From: Bordetella parapertussis
Lineage (GTDB): Bacteria > Pseudomonadota > Gammaproteobacteria > Burkholderiales > SG8-41
Length of the DNA stretch: 8,882 bases
Assembly (NCBI GenBank): GCA_945870465.1
Contig: CAMBSS010000167.1
Coordinates: 1-8,882 of the forward strand
Direction: 5' to 3'
Under the pieces are notes generated by a model, which worked only from the letters and a program-made list of their open reading frames with translations, had not been told where the DNA came from and searched no databases. Shown here piece after piece: positions 7,129 to 8,882 of the stretch. Made by a program: the position numbers and the translations under genes. Each line of letters starts with the position of its first letter. Positions within the stretch are counted from its first letter, which is position 1.

Positions 7129-7928
7129 TTCTTGAACCGCTGTTTGCCGGTGAACAGCAGGTAATGTTTGCCGGTCGCGCGTCCCAGCATGGTGATGTCG
7201 ACTTTCTGCGCGACTTCATAGCCCATTTGTGTGAGCCCCGAGCGCGAAACGAGGAACGGGATGCCCATTTGCGCGCACTTGATCACCATCTCGGAAGTCA
7301 GCCGGCCTGTGGTGTAAAAAATCTTGTCGGCGCCATCCACGCCGTCGAGCCACATCTGTCCGGCGATCGCATCGACGGCGTTGTGGCGGCCGACGTCCTC
7401 GACGAACATCAGAATTTCTGCACCTTTGGCGAGCGCGCAGCCGTGCACCGCGCCGGCCTGCTTGTAGACCGTTTCGTGGCGCCGCACGCTGTCGATCAGA
7501 CCGTAGAACGTCTCTTCAGTGAGGACCGCATCGGTTGGCAGCTTGATGGAGTCAATTTCAGCCATCAGTGCGCCGAATACCGTGCCCTGGCCGCAGCCCG
7601 TGGTGACGGTGCGTTTTTCCATGCGGCCGTCGAGGTCGGCAATGCCGTTGCGCGTGGTGACAGCGACCGCGTCGACATCCCAGTCGACCTGCACTGACAT
7701 AATCTCTTCGATGCTGGCGACGAGGCGCTGATTGCGCAAATAACCGATAGCCAGCGCTTCGGGCGCAGCACCCAATGTCATTAGCGTGACGATTTCCCGC
7801 TTGTCGACGTAAAGCGTCAGCGGATGCTCGCCGGCGATTTCTGTGGGCAGTGTTTCGCCGCGCTCGTTGCGCGCTTCGACCGTGAAAGTCAGCGGACGCT
7901 GGGCGTTGGTGATTTGCGGACGGTTCAT
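7125..7928 (-). CDS. fdhD: Formate dehydrogenase accessory sulfurtransferase FdhD
   Basis: A 267-residue cytosolic protein of the FdhD family (E. coli FdhD 277). In E. coli it passes sulfur from IscS to the bis-MGD cofactor before insertion into formate dehydrogenase, using a CxxC loop. Here the loop reads TTGCGQG: C112 matches the first, persulfide-carrying cysteine, but the second position is Gly115. Other family blocks are clear: EHPLTLYVDKRE near the start, VHGCALAKGAEI in the middle, EDVGRHNAVD (from about residue 177), YTTGRLTSEMV, and the C-terminal VSRSGLT and VAQKVDITMLGR. The ATG is preceded by CATAAAA with no Shine-Dalgarno, and the next Met (residue 50) lies inside conserved sequence, so this start stands. 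fdhD lies 89 bases after moaA across a repeat-bearing spacer and overlaps mobA by 4 bases. Its presence implies a formate dehydrogenase elsewhere in the genome. Confidence 0.93.
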   Translation of the reverse strand: MNRPQITNAQRPLTFTVEARNERGETLPTEIAGEHPLTLYVDKREIVTLMTLGAAPEALAIGYLRNQRLVASIEEIMSVQVDWDVDAVAVTTRNGIADLDGRMEKRTVTTGCGQGTVFGALMAEIDSIKLPTDAVLTEETFYGLIDSVRRHETVYKQAGAVHGCALAKGAEILMFVEDVGRHNAVDAIAGQMWLDGVDGADKIFYTTGRLTSEMVIKCAQMGIPFLVSRSGLTQMGYEVAQKVDITMLGRATGKHYLLFTGKQRFKK

Positions 7929-7934
7929 TTTTAT

Positions 7935-7976
7935 GATCGAGGATTGGGGATTAAGGATCGAGGGGCAGGGGTTAAG
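7935..7976. repeat. Two tandem copies of an imperfect 21-bp repeat in the moaA-fdhD spacer
   Basis: Copies at 7935-7955 and 7956-7976 each begin GATCGAGG and end TTAAG. By eye 16 of 21 positions agree; the differences are at unit positions 9-12 and 16. The plus strand is almost all purine plus T here (GATT/GGGG/TTAAGG words), unlike the flanking coding DNA. Both copies lie between the moaA stop and the fdhD ATG and would be transcribed as a C-rich leader upstream of fdhD. Function is unknown; it could be a minisatellite-like element or part of a dispersed intergenic repeat. Confidence 0.7.
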
Positions 7977-8003
7977 GCCGGGTCGTTACTCAATCCTCAA
8001 CCC
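7939..8003 (-). other. Inverted repeat able to form an RNA hairpin between moaA and fdhD
   Basis: On the minus strand, a G-rich half (GGGTTGAGG, 7995-8003) is followed by a C-rich half (CCTTAACCC, 7969-7977). In RNA they can pair over 9 base pairs with one G-U and a 17-base loop. An alternative, perfect 8-bp pairing exists between 7939-7946 (GAGGATTG) and 7991-7998 (CAATCCTC). The two pairings share bases 7995-7998 and so exclude each other. No T-run follows, so it does not look like a standard intrinsic terminator; a processing or stability element between the two cistrons is possible. Confidence 0.5.
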
Positions 8004-8017
8004 TCCATCCTGCTTGT

Positions 8018-8882
8018 TTATCCGCCTATGTACGACATTTCGACCTTGTGCAGCTTGACCGTTTCGGCGCTGCGGATTTCCGAATAGCGGTCCGCGCGCT
8101 TGCGCCAGACGCCGGCAATCGCGTCGGAAATCTCATCGTCGGAGGCGCCGCCGCGCAGCAGCGCTTTGAGCGGATGGCCGGTGGTGGCGAACAAACAGGT
8201 GTAAAGGCTGCCTGCGGTCGACAGCCGCGCGCGCGTGCAGTCGCGGCAGAAGGCCTGGGTGACTGACGCGATGACGCCGATCTCGCCGCTGCCGTCACGA
8301 TAGCGCCAGCGTTCGGCTACTTCACCCGTGTAATTCGGATCGCATTGCTCAAGCGGCGCCTCGGCATCGATCAGGGCGATGATTTCTTTGGCGGTGACGA
8401 CGTCGTCCATGCGCCAGCCGTTGGTGTGACCGACGTCCATGTATTCGATGAAGCGCAGGATGTGGCCACTGCCGCGGAAGTGGCGCGCCATCGCCGCGAC
8501 GCTGGCATCGTTGACGCCACGCTTGACCACCATGTTGATCTTGACCGGCGCGAGGCCCGCTGCAGCTGCGGCATCTATGCCTTCGAGCACGCGCGCGACA
8601 GGGAAATCGACGTCGTTCATTTTCATGAATACCGCATCGTCGAGCGAATCGAGGCTTACGGTAATGCGTTTGAGTCCCGCCGCTTTCAAGGCCTGTGCTT
8701 TTTTGGCGAGCAAAGAGCCGTTGGTGGTGAGTGTGAGATCGAGGCCGGGGATCGCGGCCAGCAGCGCGATCAGATCTTCGAGTTTGCGGCGTACCAGCGG
8801 CTCGCCGCCGGTGAGGCGGATTTTTTCGATGCCGTGGCGCGTGAAGATGCGTGCCAGCCGCGCGATTTCCTCGAACGTCAGC
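8018..8882 (-). CDS. moaA: GTP 3',8-cyclase MoaA, 5' end outside the window
   Basis: A radical-SAM enzyme that, with MoaC, starts molybdenum cofactor synthesis by converting GTP to the 3',8-cyclic intermediate. The frame is open to the window edge, giving 287 C-terminal residues beginning [13 protein letters not shown]. The missing N-terminus should carry the CxxxCxxC radical-SAM cluster. Seen here: [13 protein letters not shown] (SAM-binding GGE block), [31 protein letters not shown], and RFIEYMDVG. The C-terminal 4Fe-4S site is CRDC plus a third Cys 14 residues later (in SLYTCLF). The protein ends MSYIGG, the conserved double-glycine tail needed in the family. An in-frame Met at 8713 is internal to the [10 protein letters not shown] region and is not the start. 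It is the first visible gene of the moaA-fdhD-mobA series. Confidence 0.95.
   Translation of the reverse strand, partial: LTFEEIARLARIFTRHGIEKIRLTGGEPLVRRKLEDLIALLAAIPGLDLTLTTNGSLLAKKAQALKAAGLKRITVSLDSLDDAVFMKMNDVDFPVARVLEGIDAAAAAGLAPVKINMVVKRGVNDASVAAMARHFRGSGHILRFIEYMDVGHTNGWRMDDVVTAKEIIALIDAEAPLEQCDPNYTGEVAERWRYRDGSGEIGVIASVTQAFCRDCTRARLSTAGSLYTCLFATTGHPLKALLRGGASDDEISDAIAGVWRKRADRYSEIRSAETVKLHKVEMSYIGG

Noticed and set aside
8018..8713. A complete short gene starting at the Met at 8713
   Set aside because: The frame stays open to the window edge, and upstream residues (TGGEP, LTTNG) are conserved MoaA sequence, so this Met is internal and the gene is cut by the window.

Overview
The window is GC-rich, densely packed bacterial chromosome with short intergenic gaps. 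Protein features and gene content point to a proteobacterium, most likely a betaproteobacterium: a YbbP-type ABC permease, RmuC, MtfA, a PF02685-type glucokinase, and moaA-fdhD-mobA. That placement is an inference from family resemblance; there is no rRNA or other marker to settle it. I see no mobile element, CRISPR array, tRNA or rRNA.

Left part (1-6508, plus strand): the C-terminal part of an FtsX-like ABC permease runs in from outside the window. It is followed by rmuC (DNA recombination/rearrangement limitation), mtfA (zinc peptidase of the Mlc-titration-factor family), a membrane-anchored PAS-GGDEF-EAL cyclic-di-GMP protein, and glk (glucokinase). The last four are separated by 8, 31 and 9 bases, so a shared transcript is likely. 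The best functional link is between mtfA and glk: in E. coli MtfA acts on glucose uptake control through Mlc, and here its homologue lies one gene away from the enzyme that phosphorylates free glucose. The cyclic-di-GMP protein sits between them. Both of its catalytic domains and its inhibitory site look intact by motif.

Right part (6544-8882, minus strand, convergent with the first block): moaA (5' end cut by the window edge), fdhD and mobA, transcribed in that order. MoaA starts molybdenum cofactor synthesis, MobA converts Mo-molybdopterin to the guanine dinucleotide form, and FdhD delivers sulfur to that cofactor for formate dehydrogenase. The set therefore reads as a formate-dehydrogenase cofactor maturation cluster, although no formate dehydrogenase subunit is in view. 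fdhD and mobA overlap by 4 bases. The 89-base moaA-fdhD gap holds two tandem copies of an imperfect 21-base unit and an inverted repeat; it is the only clearly non-coding structure in the window.

I do not see a clearly new biological system. The points most worth following are the mtfA / c-di-GMP / glk arrangement, an FdhD lacking the second cysteine of the usual CxxC, and the repeat-bearing moaA-fdhD spacer.
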